Assembly (NCBI GenBank): GCA_958298945.1
Contig: OY282605.1
Span: 119,656,267-119,720,266, forward strand
Reading direction: 5' to 3'
DNA length: 64,000 bases
Source: Atherix ibis
Lineage: Eukaryota; Arthropoda; Insecta; Diptera; Athericidae
Under the pieces are notes generated by a model. The model made no database searches. It was given only the letters and a program-made list of their open reading frames with translations, and was not told where the DNA came from. The translations under genes and the position numbers were made by a program. This document shows positions 13,190 through 24,564 of the stretch, piece after piece. Positions within the stretch are counted from its first letter, which is position 1. Each line of letters opens with the position of its first letter.

Positions 13190-13780
13190 TTAAAACTGTG
13201 ACATTAGCAGAGAAAAATCAATGATGTTTCGCTAAACTTAACGACCAAATCGATAAATGCCGAGACAGACTGACACACAATACACAGTCTCTCGGTGATA
13301 AGAACAGTGCACTCGTCTGATAAGCCCATCCACCGAAACGGCGATACACCCACCACCGCAACCCCACTTCTCCCATGAACTTTGCACAAGTGAATATATT
13401 TTAACCGCACAGACACGTTACAGCACATCCACGTGAACATACTCGTAACAGACAATATTTATGTATGCATATTAATAGCCAATTATTCTAAAGCAGGTTG
13501 ATTGTTAAGGGAGTGAGCGTGCGATGGGTGGAGAGGGTGGTCAGACAAGTACGGCAAGATTAAGCCAATGCACAGACAATTTCCATATTTTGTGCATTCA
13601 TTCATTCTTTCACTTGATTTTCGTCGATTCGTTAAAGTGAATTTTGAGTGACTTGATTATAAAAACGATACTTCAAATTGTCTTCTGTCTACAATCAACC
13701 ATTTACGATGGTTTAAAGTGTGGCTCATATATTTACAAACACTGCAGGCCAAAAGTATGCGATCACTTTGGTTCTAGGGT
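13190..13780. other. GC-richer intronic island
   Basis: Balanced composition and few homopolymers. An 83-codon minus-strand frame (13455-13204) begins MSVTSMFTWMCC and shows no recognisable domain. This is either unique intronic DNA or an unrecognised old element; nothing supports a gene. Confidence 0.3.
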
Positions 13781-13891
13781 GAAAAGTTAAATAAAATTTA
13801 TTAAAATTATTTTTTAAACATTATACGAAGTCTGTTCAAAATGTATCGCGAATTTTCAATTTCCGCGGGTACTCACGTCTCTCAACTTAAC

Positions 13892-14059
13892 TAATGTTCA
13901 GTTAAGTTTTGACAGCTGCTTTGCTTGCACGTGTTTTGGCACGTTTTCGATTTTTGCCCATTCGATTGCATTTCAGAAGTTCGGCCATTTTTAATGTTCA
14001 GTTAAGTTTTGACAGCTGCTTTGCTTGCACGTGTTTTGGCACGTTTCGATTTTTGCCCA
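13892..14059 (+). repeat. 69-bp direct duplication (period 100) in mariner copy B
   Basis: TAATGTTCAGTTAAGTTTTG through CGATTTTTGCCCA occurs twice, at 13892-13960 and 13992-14059, with one T deleted in a T run of the second copy. The intervening segment contains TTCGGCCATTTT from the same leader. The duplication arose inside the element, since copies A and C carry this leader once. Confidence 0.9.
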
Positions 14060-14060
14060 A

Positions 14061-14340
14061 GTTTTCTTCGATTGCAGGGGCGTGGTGCATCATAAGTTCT
14101 TGCCACAGGGTAGAACGGTCAATAAGGAATATTACCTGCAAGTTATGCGCAAGTTGCGCGAAGCAATCCGCCAGAAACGCCCAGATTTGTGGAAGAACAA
14201 AAATTGGCTTTCGCACCATGATAACGCCCCTGCTCACGCATCGTTGCTTGCGCGCAAATTTTTGACCAAAAACTACACACAAATAATGCCGCAGCCACCG
14301 TATTCCCCAGATCTAGCCCCCTGGAACTTTTTTTTTGATC
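14061..14340 (+). pseudogene. mariner transposase core fragment (copy B)
   Basis: Translates as the transposase from VFFDCRGVVHHKFLPQ through HHDNAPAHASLL (second catalytic Asp present) to PPYSPDLAPWNFFF. In the third catalytic motif the usual Cys-Asp is Trp-Asn, so the essential Asp is lost. The N-terminal helix-turn-helix domains and the first catalytic Asp are deleted, and the frame then runs into inverted leader DNA. It cannot encode an active transposase. Confidence 0.85.
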
Positions 14341-14474
14341 CATTTTTTGGAATGGGCAAAAATCGAAGAGGAGCCAAAACACGTGCAAACAAAGCAGCTG
14401 TCAAAAATTAACTGGACATTCAAAATGGCCAAACTTGTCGGCATAAGTGAGACCCATGAGTACCAACATAACAT

Positions 14475-15230
14475 TACATAACACCTGCAATTTTGTCTTC
14501 GAAAGCTGAAAATGACACAGGTTTATTGGCATAGGCAAGTGACTTAAAAACCCCATAAAAAATTATCTAAAGACGTCAAATGGCACGATCTAGGCAGCCA
14601 ACTCACCGTTCCAAAATGGAAGATAAATTGCTCACCGAACTCATCTCTCAATATGTCCATTGTTTTACGTGCTGTGTGGAACGTAGCGCCGTATTGTTGA
14701 AACCACATGTCAATCAGATGCAGTTCTTGCAAAGTTCTAAATCATCAAGCGATAGCGGGAGCCACTGACGGTAACATTGTGGCCAGCATCATCTCTAAAG
14801 AAATACGCACCCACGGCACCAAATAGTGCATTTTTCTAGGTGCAATGGCAGTTCTTGTTTGCTGAGCTTCGTCGTTGAACGCAATTTTTTGGTTTAAAAA
14901 CATATTTTCCTCAAGGTCACTCACCAAAAATTCGACGCTTTAGCAGGTTTTTCGGTGTCAATTCTTGTACAAGCTGTATATTATACGCTTTTAGAGCAAG
15001 ATCCCTGCGTAAAATCTTCCACATAATCGAGTAACACAATCCCAATTGCTGTGACTACGTACATGGGTTGTGGTGTTTTGATGTCCAATAGGGTAAAATA
15101 GCAGCGAAATTTTGTCACTATGGCTTCAATTGCTTGCTCAGTAGGTCGATTAAGTTCATGAAACACATTTTTCACAGAGCACGAAGTTTTATAATAACAT
15201 TCAATAAATTATAATCGTTGTTCGGATAGT
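14475..15230 (-). pseudogene. DD41D-type Tc1/mariner transposase relic 2
   Basis: Read on the minus strand from about 15215, successive blocks match the family in order but in different frames. They are the N-terminal NRPTEQAIEAIVTKFR and FTLLDIKTPQP, then FLNQKIAFNDEAQQ (first Asp), YFFRDDAGHNVTVSGSRYR, WFQQYGATFHTARKTMD, WLPRSCHLTSLDNFLWGF (third Asp) and a C-terminal KSLAYANKPVSFSAFEDKI. The second catalytic Asp (WFQQDGA in the family) is Tyr here. Spacing from that position to the third Asp is 41 residues. There are multiple stops and frameshifts. The left end abuts the truncated mariner copy B. Confidence 0.8.
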
Positions 15231-15435
15231 AATTTTTCTACAATAAAATGGCAATGATAACTGAGCACTTTTGACTTTGACGCACACCACGTGTCTTACA
15301 CGTCACATCTGTAAAAATTAAAAACATTAAAAACCAAACAGCAAAAAAATCTTTCGAGATAAATATTTAAAAAAATGTCCAAATTGATTTTTAATCGGAA
15401 GAAAACCTCTTCGCGTTTAATGACAGCTAGTACAG

Positions 15436-15607
15436 GGTGGCACAAAATGAACGTTGTGATTCGAATTACTTAAAACTTTTTTTTTAAGTTTTATTGCTTT
15501 TTTTCTATTTTAAACAGTATGTTATAAAGAGACTTCCTTTTTTTCTACACTTGAAATGTTGCGATAGGTTATGGACGATATTTAGGAACAAGAAAGATTG
15601 TGCCACC
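15436..15607. mobile_element. possible small MITE with GGTGGCACAA ends
   Basis: TACAGGGTGGCACAAAATGAACG at 15431 faces AAGATTGTGCCACC at 15594-15607, giving 10-bp perfect inverted ends (GGTGGCACAA / TTGTGCCACC) about 172 bp apart with AT-rich filler. The end sequence resembles termini of the DD41D-type elements found nearby, but this is inference and no target-site duplication is clear. Confidence 0.35.
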
Positions 15608-17774
15608 ATTTTTTATTTTGACTAAAAATTTCTCGAGAATATTTTATTATCCATAATGTGGTCGCATAATTTTGGCCTGCAGTGTATATTTTATATAGTT
15701 ATATAAGAAAATTATTGCAAATAATAAAAGGCGAGGAAGGTGTTTGGCAAAAGAAAATTATTGACAAAATCCACAATTCAACGAGAGTCAATATTCAATT
15801 TATTATCAAATTTTGGCTGTGGTTACTGATAATCGTCTGTAAAGTTGATTGAAATTTTTTAAAAAAAATTTCTTCTTCTTTGTTAACATTTGGTATTTTT
15901 TTTTACCATGCCCTAGCCCCTCAGCACCCTTAGAACAATCAAAACTCTTAGTTATTATATAGGAATTTTTTTATTTATAAACAAATTTAAAGTACTCATA
16001 AATTCACATAAAAAAAACCGCATATTTTTTTTCTATGGTATAAAATAAAAAAAATCGTCTAAATTTTTTAATAATAATTTAAAAAAAAAAAATCCGAATC
16101 AAGGTATTTTCTTAAAAAATTTTTTCATTAAAAAATCAATCCAAATCAATGCAATAAAATTGTTCAATTTAAATGAAGATATCATGATCCCAGGAACAAT
16201 TTAACAACTACAAAAAAATATGTGCGCACATGTATAAACACGAGTTGAAAAAAATATGTAAAAAAAAAATCAAATTACATGGAATACTTATGGCTGAGGG
16301 TGTTAGGGGAAGAGGGGGAAATTGCCAATCGATAACTTAATTGGTCAATTTGTAAGCGAAATCGTTGGTCAATTTTTCAATCGGCGACAGCTTCCCTGGC
16401 TAATACAAGAATTTCAATTTTTTTTTTTTTATCATATTGTATATGAGATTTTCTTCTTGACTTTTATATTTGGAGAATTATTGGATACGAATTTCTTATT
16501 TTATTTTCGATGAACAAATTGAAATCGTTTAGCCAACCCGCTTGTCCGTACAAGACGACGAGTACACCACCAAACAAACACTCAATGTTATTATTATCGA
16601 TTTCTAAACCATTCAAAAAAATATGTTTTCTTTTTTTTTTTTGATTTAGTTTATTTTTATTTTGAATTTTCCTTTGATTTAATTTTATTTATCAGCTCAC
16701 GTGTGGGTCGTGAGGTGGTGGCCCGTTTATATTACATATGAAAATAATAAGAATAAAAGAAAAATTAAAAATAAAATCGAATTCGACATTTCATGACCAG
16801 AATATGGAACGTAAAAACGTTTCGTTGACAATATTTCCAGTTACTCACGAACAGATCAAAGAACTCAACAGAATTTCTATACAACTCACATCTTCACTTG
16901 GTTCAAGTTGAAATGTTATTGACCGAAAAAGTTCTACAAATTATGCATTAAATTTTTTGCTCCCTCATTCGTTCTCTCTGTGTTTAATAAATAAGAAATC
17001 CAATCAAATCTGATAAGAAAATATTAAGAAAATGATCTGATATTTATGAATTTATTTAAGAGTATAGAGGAAAAAAAAGATGAAAAATCAATTCACTAAT
17101 TAAGAGCTGACTGACTATACTCTCTAAGGCAAAATTTGTTATTTTCCCATAAAATTAATTATATATTCAAGCACATTTAAAAACAATAAATTTATAGATC
17201 AATTTTTTTTTTAAATTCTCCAAAATATTAAGAAATTTTTTTTATTTTTTTTTTTATTAATGTTAAACTGAAATTGGCAGACGCCATTTTAATTTTGACA
17301 TTGCAAAACCCGAAAAAGCAAAGTGGCAACACTTAACTAACCACGATAAGTTACTTACTATTCGATTTAAATTTGAATATACAATAAATAATTCCCTGAC
17401 AAAAACCCTTTAAAATTTTATAGTATATATTTTTTTCTAAATAAAATGACAAATTTAAAAAAAAATTCCAACCATTATCAATAAGCTAGCGCAGACAGTA
17501 AGTAATAAAATTCTAATCGAGAAGAGAAAACGACAATTTTTTGTCTGTTTTTTTTCTTTTCGTGCAGTTAGTTTTCTTCTTTTCTTCTTCTTGTTTTTTT
17601 TGTCAAATTTTTGTTTGTTTGTTTGGTTGTCTCTTGACTGGCGCAGCCATCATTTCGACCAAATTGCATTCATCTTCGTCACAGTAGAGTCACCTTGAGC
17701 CAACCTTTGAACGAATTCAATTCAGAAAAAAAAACTATCCAAATATGATGAGCGCATTTAGTCAGACACAAATG
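15608..17774. other. AT-rich non-coding (probable intron)
   Basis: A/T homopolymers with a few balanced patches (16530-16600, 16790-16890). No transposon motif, RNA gene or coding frame recognised; the open frame at 16322-16513 is low-complexity Phe-rich translation. Confidence 0.6.
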
Positions 17775-17795
17775 CACACACACACACACACACAC
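17775..17795. repeat. (CA)n microsatellite
   Basis: Uninterrupted CA dinucleotides followed by TCACAC. Confidence 0.95.
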
Positions 17796-18301
17796 TCACA
17801 CGAAAAGAAGATACTTTTATATAAAACGAAAAGCTTTTTTGCTTGCACTTGTGCCAAGCGCATAATAAAAAGATTTACAATATAATAGAAAAAACTACAA
17901 TATAATAACAGGTACGGTGGTGTTCGTTATTTTTTTTTTTTTTTTTTGGTTGTAATTTTTAATTTTCTCAAGTACGTCTTTTCTTTCTTAAAATTAAATT
18001 TTATTAACTTTTTAATTATTTTATGAAAAGGAAATTGGAATTTTTAAAAAAAAAAAAAAACTCAAGGTGAAAATTGTCCAAATTAATAAAAGTAAGCAAA
18101 GTTTTTTGCATTAAAAAAATGAACGTTAATAAAAAAGTTAACCTTTTTTTTTAAACTGCAAAATTTTATTAAAAATAATTTGTATCAATTTTCAATAATT
18201 TTCATTAAATTTATTTTGATTTTCTTTTTGTTTTTGTAATTTTTTTTAAGTTGCTTTCGTAAATAATTTAAGGAAAAAATTATTTTAGAATTTCCAATTT
18301 C

Positions 18302-18830
18302 TTAAAGGACAAAATTTTTAAGAACTTTATTACACCACCCAAAACAGTTAATATTGACTTCTTGAAGAGAGTCTGGTTTAATGCTAAACACCAATGACTT
18401 AAAATAATCCCACAAAAAATTGTCTAATGGTGTTAAATTACAACTTTTTGGAGCCCATTCAATGTCACAATTTCTTGAAATAATCGAATCTCCAAATTTT
18501 TCTCGCAATAATTCGGTTGTTGCACGTGCTGTGTGGCACGAAGCCCCGTCTTGTTGGAACCAGATGTTGTCAAGATCAACTTCTTCCAATTTCGTACATA
18601 AAAAGTACGGACCTATGATTCCACCAGACCAAAAACCACACCAAACTGATTATAACGACCATAAAATGGCAGAAGCGCACGAAAAGTTGCAATTGGAGAA
18701 CGATTATTTTGATAATAAAATTGAATAATTTGTAAATCTTGTTCTTGCGTATATCTCTCCACGATGAAATTGTAAATATTACTGAATGCAATGAAATAAA
18801 AAAAACTGATCATGACATATTACAAATGGC
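18302..18830 (-). pseudogene. DD41D-type transposase relic 3, internally deleted
   Basis: Minus strand. The N-terminal part (about 18770-18640; ERYTQEQDLQIIQFYYQNN, then FRALLPFYGRYNQ) matches the family's helix-turn-helix region. It runs directly into WCGFWSGGIIGPYFL and LEEVDLDNIWFQQDGASCHTAR (second catalytic Asp), then CNLTPLDNFLWDYFKSL (third Asp). Those two Asp residues are separated by 41 residues, which defines the DD41D class. The segment carrying the first catalytic Asp (FSDEA) is deleted, with the junction near 18645. The DD-containing half (18589-18302) is open for 95 codons, so this is the best preserved relic of the family in the window. It is still catalytically dead. Confidence 0.85.
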
Positions 18831-19380
18831 CGATACGTCACTTAGAAAGCATATCACTCCAATTGGAAAACCCTATACACAGTATTTTTTTAGTTGGTTA
18901 GCTTTTCCCTACCAAATTGTATTTTTTTTTTATTTAAAATTTTTGTTTATTTCTGTTTTGAAAATTATTTTATTATAAATGTGATTACTTAGTTGTGATT
19001 GTATAAGTGTGAGTTACGACGATTATAGACAGCATCATATCCCTTTTACTGTTTTAGACGAAGTCGTCGTTGTGTCTGGATTCATTGTGGCAACTGTTAA
19101 AAACTGCCACAACTATTTACACTCCACTCCTACCAACTTAAGCGTTTTTGTATTCTTTGCACTCTTTCGAAACCAAAAGATACAAATGGAAAAGAAAAAT
19201 GAATAAAATTAAATGATGCAATTTCGTTTAAATAAAAACCCCTTTTACTGACTGTGTCCAATATTTGTCTTTATCGATAAGACTATGAACCATATTTTCT
19301 ACTTGTATTTACTATAAACTATATAAATTGTTATATGGAATATTTTTTTAACTCTCATTTTCAAAAATTACCATCTAAAA
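18830..19380. other. non-coding flank of DD41D relic 3
   Basis: 18830-18900 may still be 5' non-coding DNA of the DD41D relic. 18980-19200 has more balanced composition with a 65-codon frame at 19009-19206 that has no recognisable motif. No terminal repeat seen. Confidence 0.4.
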
Positions 19381-19385
19381 TTGTT

Positions 19386-19433
19386 GCAATATCAAACTAC
19401 CCCGAATACACACTCGGGGTAGTTTGATATTGC
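19386..19433. repeat. perfect hairpin, 20-bp arms, 8-nt loop
   Basis: GCAATATCAAACTACCCCGA (19386-19405) is exactly complementary to TCGGGGTAGTTTGATATTGC (19414-19433) around the loop ATACACAC. The stem contains a CCCCG core, unusual in this AT-rich setting, and has no mismatch, so it is recent or maintained. It is short for a metazoan pre-miRNA. It could be a fold-back insertion or a DNA cruciform. Confidence 0.95.
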
Positions 19434-19489
19434 GTCTTTGTCCGATTTTCACGCTTCTTATCCCACAAGTCAAAATTGCCTAATTATTG

Positions 19490-19940
19490 ATGTTCTCAGG
19501 ACCTTCGTTACCTTACATCATAAATCTTAATATTTTGTTATATAAAAGCTAATTTTTCTTCTTGGGCGTAATTTTTTGATGTCTGAGGTCTTAATAATTT
19601 TTTTTTTATCAGGAAGATATTTTTTTTTAAAGATTTGGACCTTAATTCTTGTCATTCTGGACCTTAAATAATTTGCCTCATTTTGCGCATTATGGATTTT
19701 TTCATTTTGGAACTAAGCTTTTGCAAATTTGAACCATAATTCTTATTATTTTGGACTGCAATTTTTAGACTCTAAACCGGAAATTCTAAGATCAAATATT
19801 TGTTTCTATCGTTAAAAATAAATTTTCTTATTAGGGACTTTTTTTTATAAATTTTTTTTAACCCTAATTTTTGAATAGGATAATTTTTAGTTCTTGGACC
19901 CTAATGACTGGTTCTGACCAAACTTAAGAGGGTTTTGGTA
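19490..19940. repeat. degenerate GGACCTTAAT-type repeat
   Basis: Variants of TTTGGACCTTAATTCTT recur at 30-60 nt intervals (19498, 19627, 19660, 19708 as GGAACTAAG, 19730 as GAACCATAATTCTT, 19755, 19897 as GGACCCTAAT). This looks like a decayed short-unit array. Confidence 0.45.
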
Positions 19941-20249
19941 ATATGTGTACTTTCAAAAAATCCATAAACCCTACTTTTTTTTACAATAAAATAAAATTAT
20001 CATTTTAGGACCCCATTTGTTTTGAAAAATTCAATAAAATTATTTGTTTATTTGTTATTTTGTTTAATTTGGTGTCAGTTTAATTTAATAACCATTCAAA
20101 TTTATATATTTTTCAAAAAATAAGAGCCTATCGTTCAGTTAATATTCTTAAAAAAAAATTCTATTGTCTCTAAAGCTTGTTTAATTCAACTTCAGCTGAT
20201 TTATTTTCTTAATACAAAAGTACTAGGCGATTTTTGACAATTTTTTTTT

Positions 20250-20338
20250 GGTACCTTAATACGCTTACTCACGCTATCTATGACCAAACAGCGGATTTAA
20301 GCTTATACATCTATAACCAAACAGCAGCTTTAAGCTTA
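20250..20338 (-). mobile_element. solo mariner terminus with duplicated TIR-like motif
   Basis: The reverse complement of 20250-20307 matches the left end of the mariner at 25935 at 55 of 58 positions, including the terminal TATAAGCTTAAATCCGCTG. Immediately beyond it (20311-20338) is a second, more diverged version of the same terminal repeat in the same orientation (ACCAAACAGCAGCTTTAAGC). No transposase sequence accompanies it. It is either a deletion derivative or a breakage product. Confidence 0.85.
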
Positions 20339-20339
20339 T

Positions 20340-23300
20340 TATTATTATTTTTTTTTTAAAAAAGATAAAAATATTTTTTGAAAAATGAAAAGTAAAATAA
20401 TTTCTCATTTCTAATAATATAGTAAATTTTGATTGTAAAAGACAAAAAAAACGGCAGTAAAAAATGATCAAATTTGGTTGTTAAAAAACAAAAATTTTCA
20501 CCACATTTCACCATTAAATAAAAATATTGTAATTAATATTGGTTTTACAAGCATCATAACTCTACTATTAATTAATTAAAATTGTTTTTTTTTTGTTTTA
20601 TTATTAAAATTATAATAAACTACTTGAAATTGTCGGTCACATTGGTTTGTAGATAAATTTAGGTGTGGTGGATAATTTTAAACCGAATAAACTAAATTCA
20701 AATTTTATAGTGGTGAGATTTTTATTGATAATAATTCTATTCATGTGACTTTGCTGCTGACAGACAGAACGGTAATTATTTGTGGTTCTGATCAACGGTA
20801 GAGTACACCACTTTTAATGGTGACCAACTTTTTGAATCTTGATGAAGAAAATTCGGTTATTCTCCATGTTTAGCTAACGAATTATTTGTGCAGTATTTTC
20901 TATTTTTTAATATTCTTAAAGTCCCACTCCCTGTTTACTGAAAATAAAGGATCTATTCTGTAATTGAGTGTAAAATGGGGTTTTTGGCATATTGAACATT
21001 TCTATCAGGTGAGGGGTTGGGAGATTGGGTAATCATTGTCGATGCAGTCAAATTCACAGTATGCTGCTGGCAGACAAATTCAGAATAATCAGATTTGGCT
21101 AAAGGAATTTCGCTCGTTAAATTAATGATATAGCTTAGTTAGTGTATGTTGTGTGTCAGCGAAAGAGAGAAAGAAGGGGAGAAAAAGGGGGCTAGTCTTA
21201 TTGTCAATAAAGTTTGGATATTTATTAATAAAAATAAGAGATTTTGGGAGTTTTTATCTCAAATTTTCTTCTTCTATTTTTCTATTCAAATAAATTTCTT
21301 TTTTTAAAAAGAAAAAAATTATCCAATTATAAGTAAATACTTAATGGTGTTGGTGTAATTGGAAGAATACAGAAAATTGTGGAAGAATAAATAAAATATA
21401 AAATAAACCAAAAAAAAAAAAAATGGTTAGGATTTCATATTTTTTTAAGTGAATTTTTTTTCCTAAAGTTCCTAAATGGAGAGAATTTTTTAGCAAATTT
21501 CTACTTTAAAGGTCTTTAAAATAAATTATTTTAAACTCCAACTGTTTTTTTTTTAAGTATTTCATTCTCTAAATACAATATATTTACCATATAACTATTC
21601 AAACGATAATTTATTCCTAATGCAATCAATTAATTTTTTTTGATGATGATTGTAATTAAATCTATTTTCGGTTATATCACAAAATTATGTCATCAAATTT
21701 TCCAAAAGGACTATTCAAAAACTAACGAGAGAATTTCTTTTATATTTTGAAAGAGCAAAAAGAAATTCTTTCATAACAAAATCTTATAGAGTAATAAGAA
21801 AAAAATTTCTCACACACTCAACTCAAAAAACAAATCAAATCGTTTCAAATTTCATATTTGAATTAAGAAGAAAAAAACAAAATTAATAGAAAAAATTAAA
21901 AAAATTTAAACTTCTACGGCAAAAAAAAAAATACCATTCATGAATTTTTTATTGGCATTGAAGATATTTGAGTGTAGGTGGATTAAAACTTAATGAAGCC
22001 CCACCATAAGTGTGATGGGATAAAGAGTAAAGGGGCTTCTGATAAAACCAAGCATAAAAAATGATTAAAAATTAAAAAAAAAAAACTATATAAAAAATAC
22101 AAAGTCAAGTGACTGTTACCGTTTCAATTCCAATCCTCCCCTCCCCCCCTTCCCCTCTTGAATGGAATACAATCTTGTCTCTTTTTTTCTTTCTATTATC
22201 AAAAATGTCAGTTTTGAATGTTTTTTAATTAAAGAAAAAAAATGTCAAGATGGTAAAATGGGGGAAAAAAAAATTTCGAATCACAACGAAATGGAGACAA
22301 ATTTCAACTTAATTAAAAATGACATTTGAAAAAAGTAACAAAACAAACCATTTGAATTTCATCAAAAAAATTAAAAAAACCCAGAATTGAATTTTTAAAT
22401 TTATAAATTATTTTAAAAAAGAAAAAAGGGAAATTGTATTTTTGTTTTTAAAAAAAATTTGACTTTTATTTTATAATAATTCCCTTTCCCTTCTAGAAAA
22501 AATTACTTATTTAAACTTGAAAGAAAATCAAATTTTATTGTTTTTTGTTAAATTTATTTAATAAAATTTGATTTTTTTTCAATTTTAAATATCCTAAATT
22601 TTTTTGATTTTATAAAATAAACTTTGTTTTTGTTAAATTTATTCATAAAAATAATTCTCCTTGAAAAATAAATTGCAATCAGGAAATAGCAAAATTTTTT
22701 TTACCTATTTTTTTGAATTGATAAAAAAAAACTAGTCCAGCTTAACTTCATTATTCGTCAAAGTTAAAATAATATGAGAAAAATAATTTTTAAAGAATTC
22801 AAAAATTATTATTTTATATAAATTGCAGGAAAATATAATCAAACACATATAATCAAAATGGGGTTTGTCCCCCTTCCCCCCCCGCAAAGCTACTGACAAA
22901 AATTTAACAAAATTTGTTCCTAAAAAAATTATGGCAAATTATTCCCTATTTTCGATGGAACTTTTCCCCATAATTGCTGACCAAAGTTTTTCTTACTCGT
23001 TCCATATTCTTGTAGTGGCCTCAACTGTTCGGTTAAAAAATTTAAATTTAAAAAAATTGGCGTCAATAACATGCAACCAAAAAAAAAAAGAACTGTTAAG
23101 TTTTATGAAAAACGAAATTTACGACAATTTTTTGTTAAAAATTTTAGAGTTTTTATTAATTTTATTTTTTTAATTTTTGACTCCATCAGAATATTTTTGT
23201 TCACCTGTTGTTTTGGGGCGCAAGCTTTGTTTTTAGCAACTTACATAAAAATGTTTTTTTTAAACTATTTTTATTTATTTCTCTTCAAAATTTTTGAAGG

Positions 23301-24540
23301 TAACTATTATTATTTTTCTTTTGGACGGAAAATGTTTTTCTTTATTTTCTCCCTACTTTTATTTGATGCAATAAGAAAAAAAAAGTTTATTGAAAAGCAT
23401 CAAAAACTCACCTGAATAGGTGAGCGTTATTTGTCTTCAGAGCCATCATCTTAGGAATACTTTATGGGTAAGGATAACCTCATTTTAATAATAAAAGAGG
23501 ACCACATTTCCAATGGGAATTAGTTCATAACATTCTAGTTTGACAGCCGAGATGGATAACATAGACTGTAGCCATTATTTATACTCTACTGTTTACTGCT
23601 TAGCTCAGCCCCTGTTACGGTAAGAAATGAAATTATTTTGTAGCTTTTAATGGAATTGGGATTGAATTGACCAAGGCAGGAGCAAAGTATGGAGCAAACA
23701 CACTACGTTTAATGTTTGTAATCTCATAATGATCTCATGATATGCATCAACGCGTACTAGTTTACCATCAACTATTAAAACGACTATTGGGATCCCAGAC
23801 ATTGTTATTGAAAATATCCCTTTTCATTCAGTATTAAAAATGGTTGTCTTCTCATTTCGATTGAGATAATATCTTCGAAAAGATGGAAAAGCAAAGATAT
23901 CTTAAAAATGCCAAGAAAAAAGGCTATATAAATATTATTTTTTAACTTGGGAATTGAGCTAATACGATTTTTATAATAGTATCATAACAACTTAATTGCT
24001 ATCGTAAATAGGATATCAAAAAAAAAAAAACCCAACAAAAATCCCACAATCGCTCATAGCCTTGACAAAATTTTAAGAATGTTTTATTAATTTTCTGATT
24101 ATTTGTTCAATTATTACCAAAAAAAAATTCCAATTAACTCAAAAAATACTTTCAAAAAACTAACCTCAAAAAAATAAGCTTTTAGTTCCGATTTTTGCCA
24201 CACCTAAACATTCAATTTTCAAAGCCAATCAATTGTGAAGGGAAAAAAGTAAAAATTAAAATTTTTTCCCAATGATGCAAACCGTTAGCTCACACTTGGA
24301 ATAATTACTTCCACCCTCAAAGGTATTCCAACAGTTTTTTTTACGTCCGCTTTTAAAGAAAATACACAAAAACCAACGTGTTCGGTGAAGGTGAAAACGG
24401 TGAATTTTGTAAAAAAAAAAACTACAAGAAAAACACACAAGACCAAAAGAAAAAACCTAAATGTACCTCTGCGAAAATTAACGGTGAAAATTGTGCGTAA
24501 CGCAATGCGTCATTCTTTTATGTTTTGTTATGTTTTGCAA
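20340..24540. other. AT-rich non-coding (probable intron)
   Basis: Mostly A/T-rich. Slightly more balanced stretches lie at 20640-21190 and 23400-23900, and pyrimidine tracts at 22130-22160 and 22866-22885. Open frames at 22865-23173 and 23071-23415 overlap in different frames and translate to Phe/Lys-rich low complexity. No gene or transposon recognised. Confidence 0.55.
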
Positions 24541-24549
24541 TGGCTCAAA

Positions 24550-24564
24550 CCCCCCCCCCCCCCC
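24550..24564. repeat. C15 homopolymer
   Basis: Fifteen consecutive C residues in AT-rich DNA. Confidence 0.95.

Larger units (their letters stand above)
13826..14475 (+). mobile_element. mariner copy B: fold-back deletion derivative
   Basis: The left end is TA followed by CGAAGTCTGTTCAAAATGTATCGCG, the terminus of the copy A/C family. The 5' leader is followed by a direct duplication of about 69 bp (13892-13960 and 13992-14059). A transposase core fragment follows (about 14061-14330). Then from about 14351 to 14473 the same 5' leader appears inverted (reverse complement of the CAGCTGCTTTG...CACGTGTTTTGG region). The element therefore has 5' leader at both sides in opposite orientation and a deleted centre. 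The right terminal repeat is absent: mariner sequence stops at GTACCAACATAAC, where a DD41D relic begins. Confidence 0.85.

Noticed and set aside
13909..14282. Long overlapping open frames on both strands in mariner copy B outside the transposase frame
   Set aside because: They are out-of-frame readings of transposase DNA and of the duplicated leader.
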